Assembly: GCA_025350285.1 (NCBI GenBank)
Contig: JANXYE010000476.1
Location: 1-5,416 of the forward strand
Length of the DNA: 5,416 bases
Origin: Chloroflexota bacterium
GTDB taxonomy: Bacteria > Chloroflexota > Dehalococcoidia > Tepidiformales > Tepidiformaceae
Reading direction: 5' to 3'
Below the pieces are notes generated by a model that worked only from the letters and a program-made list of their open reading frames with translations, was not told the origin of the DNA and did no database searches. Each line of letters starts with the position of its first letter. The first letter of the stretch is position 1. Both the position numbers and the translations under genes were made by a program. Shown one piece after another: positions 4,482-5,416 of the stretch.

Positions 4482-5416
4482 ATGGGGCCTTTCTTGCTGG
4501 CCGATATTGGCGGGACGGTGGCCATTCTCGCTGGCGCGCTGGCGCTCGGCATCCGGCACGGGATCGATTGGGATCACATCGCGGCGATCACCGACATCAC
4601 GAGCGCCTCGGCCGGGCCCATCGACCGGCGCGAGACGGTGCTGGCCAGGGAGCCCGGCGTGATGCTGACTGATGAAAGCGGCCACAGTCTGACGGCTGCG
4701 TTCGCGGGAGCACTTGCCGGCGGAGGTCAAGCGCCGCACACCGCGGAAGTGCGAACGGGAGGGCGCTCGTGGCGGGCGTTCTGGCAAACGCAGCGGCAAC
4801 CGCTCCACCTCGGGAGCATGTACGCGCTCGGCCACGGGTCGATGGTGGTGGTCCTCGGGCTGGCCGCCATCCTGTTTTCCGAAATACTGCCCGATTGGCT
4901 CGACCCGATCATGGAAAGCGTCGTCGGCGTGACGCTCGTGCTCTTATCCGCCTACCTCTTCTACTCGCTCTACCGATTCTTCCGGGGCGGCGGAGAGTTC
5001 CGGATCCAGAGCCGCTGGATGCTGGTGTTCTCCTTGGTCCGCAACGGATTCCACCGGCTGACGCACCGCCTCCGCGGCACGGCGGGCGACGGACGGGATC
5101 ACCACGAGCACGCCAGTCCGCAGTCGCTCCAATACGGTCCTCGAACCGCCTACGGCATCGGCCTTATCCACGGCATCGGCGCCGAAACCGGCACACAGGT
5201 GCTCATCATCGGAGCGGCGGTCGGGGCGGGTTCGCGGACAATGGGCGTGGCGACCCTGTTCGTTTTCGTAGTCGGCATCCTGATAGCGAACTCGATCGTG
5301 ACCGTCGTCACCACCGCCGGATTTGTTTCTGCCCACCGGCGCCAGGTCATCTACGTCGTTGTTGGCGCGTTCGCGGCGGTGTTCAGCCTGGTCGTGGGCG
5401 TCGTCTTCCTGGCCCA
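4482..5416 (+). CDS. Divergent NiCoT-type nickel/cobalt permease, 3' end beyond window
   Basis: An open frame of 311 codons runs off the right edge without a stop. The first membrane segment (about 8-25) leads into HGIDWDHIAAITD (26-38), a variant of the HxxxxDHI nickel-binding signature of HoxN/NixA-type permeases. ALGHGSMVV (115-123) corresponds to the family's GHSxVV motif. GLIHGIGAETGTQV (227-240) occupies the place of the LGFDTATE motif but is clearly altered. Further membrane segments lie near 120-136, 146-167, 224-250, 255-281 and 288-310. Two hydrophilic loops stand out: about 42-108 after the signature, and 170-222, which has a histidine-rich patch (DHHEH, 206-210). The start has TTGGAG (4470-4475) 6 nt before the ATG. 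Known family members import Ni2+ and/or Co2+ by secondary transport; the changed second motif leaves selectivity and direction open. Confidence 0.87.
   Translation, partial: MGPFLLADIGGTVAILAGALALGIRHGIDWDHIAAITDITSASAGPIDRRETVLAREPGVMLTDESGHSLTAAFAGALAGGGQAPHTAEVRTGGRSWRAFWQTQRQPLHLGSMYALGHGSMVVVLGLAAILFSEILPDWLDPIMESVVGVTLVLLSAYLFYSLYRFFRGGGEFRIQSRWMLVFSLVRNGFHRLTHRLRGTAGDGRDHHEHASPQSLQYGPRTAYGIGLIHGIGAETGTQVLIIGAAVGAGSRTMGVATLFVFVVGILIANSIVTVVTTAGFVSAHRRQVIYVVVGAFAAVFSLVVGVVFLA

Noticed and set aside
4305..4835. 176-codon minus-strand frame upstream of the MBL gene
   Set aside because: It overlaps the permease coding frame, which has clear membrane segments and nickel motifs; the shadow product is Arg-rich and featureless.

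Overview
The window is a high-GC (roughly two-thirds G+C by eye), densely packed bacterial stretch. It has eight protein genes in four transcription blocks and no RNA genes, CRISPR arrays or insertion sequences. Two features fit a Chloroflexota-like bacterium: three starts that look leaderless (a -10-like box ending 6 nt before ATG or GTG), and the mix of genes. This assignment is an inference from style; Actinomycetota or Deinococcota are not excluded.

Layout. (1) Positions 1-511, minus strand: the 5' part of a ComF-type phosphoribosyltransferase gene, running off the left edge. (2) Positions 574-1795, plus strand: a tightly coupled trio made of moaD (sulfur carrier), moaE (large subunit of molybdopterin synthase) and a zinc-ribbon Nudix hydrolase, joined by 1-nt and 4-nt overlaps. 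comF and moaD diverge from a 62-nt gap that holds the promoter elements of both. (3) Positions 4300-1842, minus strand: a second compact operon. It encodes a metallo-beta-lactamase-fold hydrolase, then a divergent GcvT/aminomethyltransferase-family protein (4-nt overlap), then a Nudix-fold protein with a degraded Nudix box (3-nt gap). It converges with the moa block across a 46-nt gap. (4) Positions 4482 to the right edge, plus strand: a divergent NiCoT-type nickel/cobalt permease, truncated by the window end. It sits behind a 181-nt divergent intergenic region with an inverted-repeat cluster over a possible promoter.

How the genes relate. MoaD and MoaE together form molybdopterin synthase, which puts the dithiolene sulfurs into cyclic pyranopterin monophosphate during molybdenum cofactor synthesis. 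The role of the Nudix enzyme in the same operon is not evident. The minus-strand trio looks like a co-translated unit acting on an unknown small molecule; no pathway can be named from sequence alone. The permease would supply Ni or Co ions.

The main points for a second look are: the MoaD C-terminus, which ends Gly-Gly-Cys instead of Gly-Gly, with the moaE ribosome-binding site built from the Gly-Gly codons; the recurrent leaderless promoter layout; a canonical and a degraded Nudix gene lying tail to tail; and the divergent GcvT-like protein in its coupled operon. I did not find a clear, wholly new multi-gene system.
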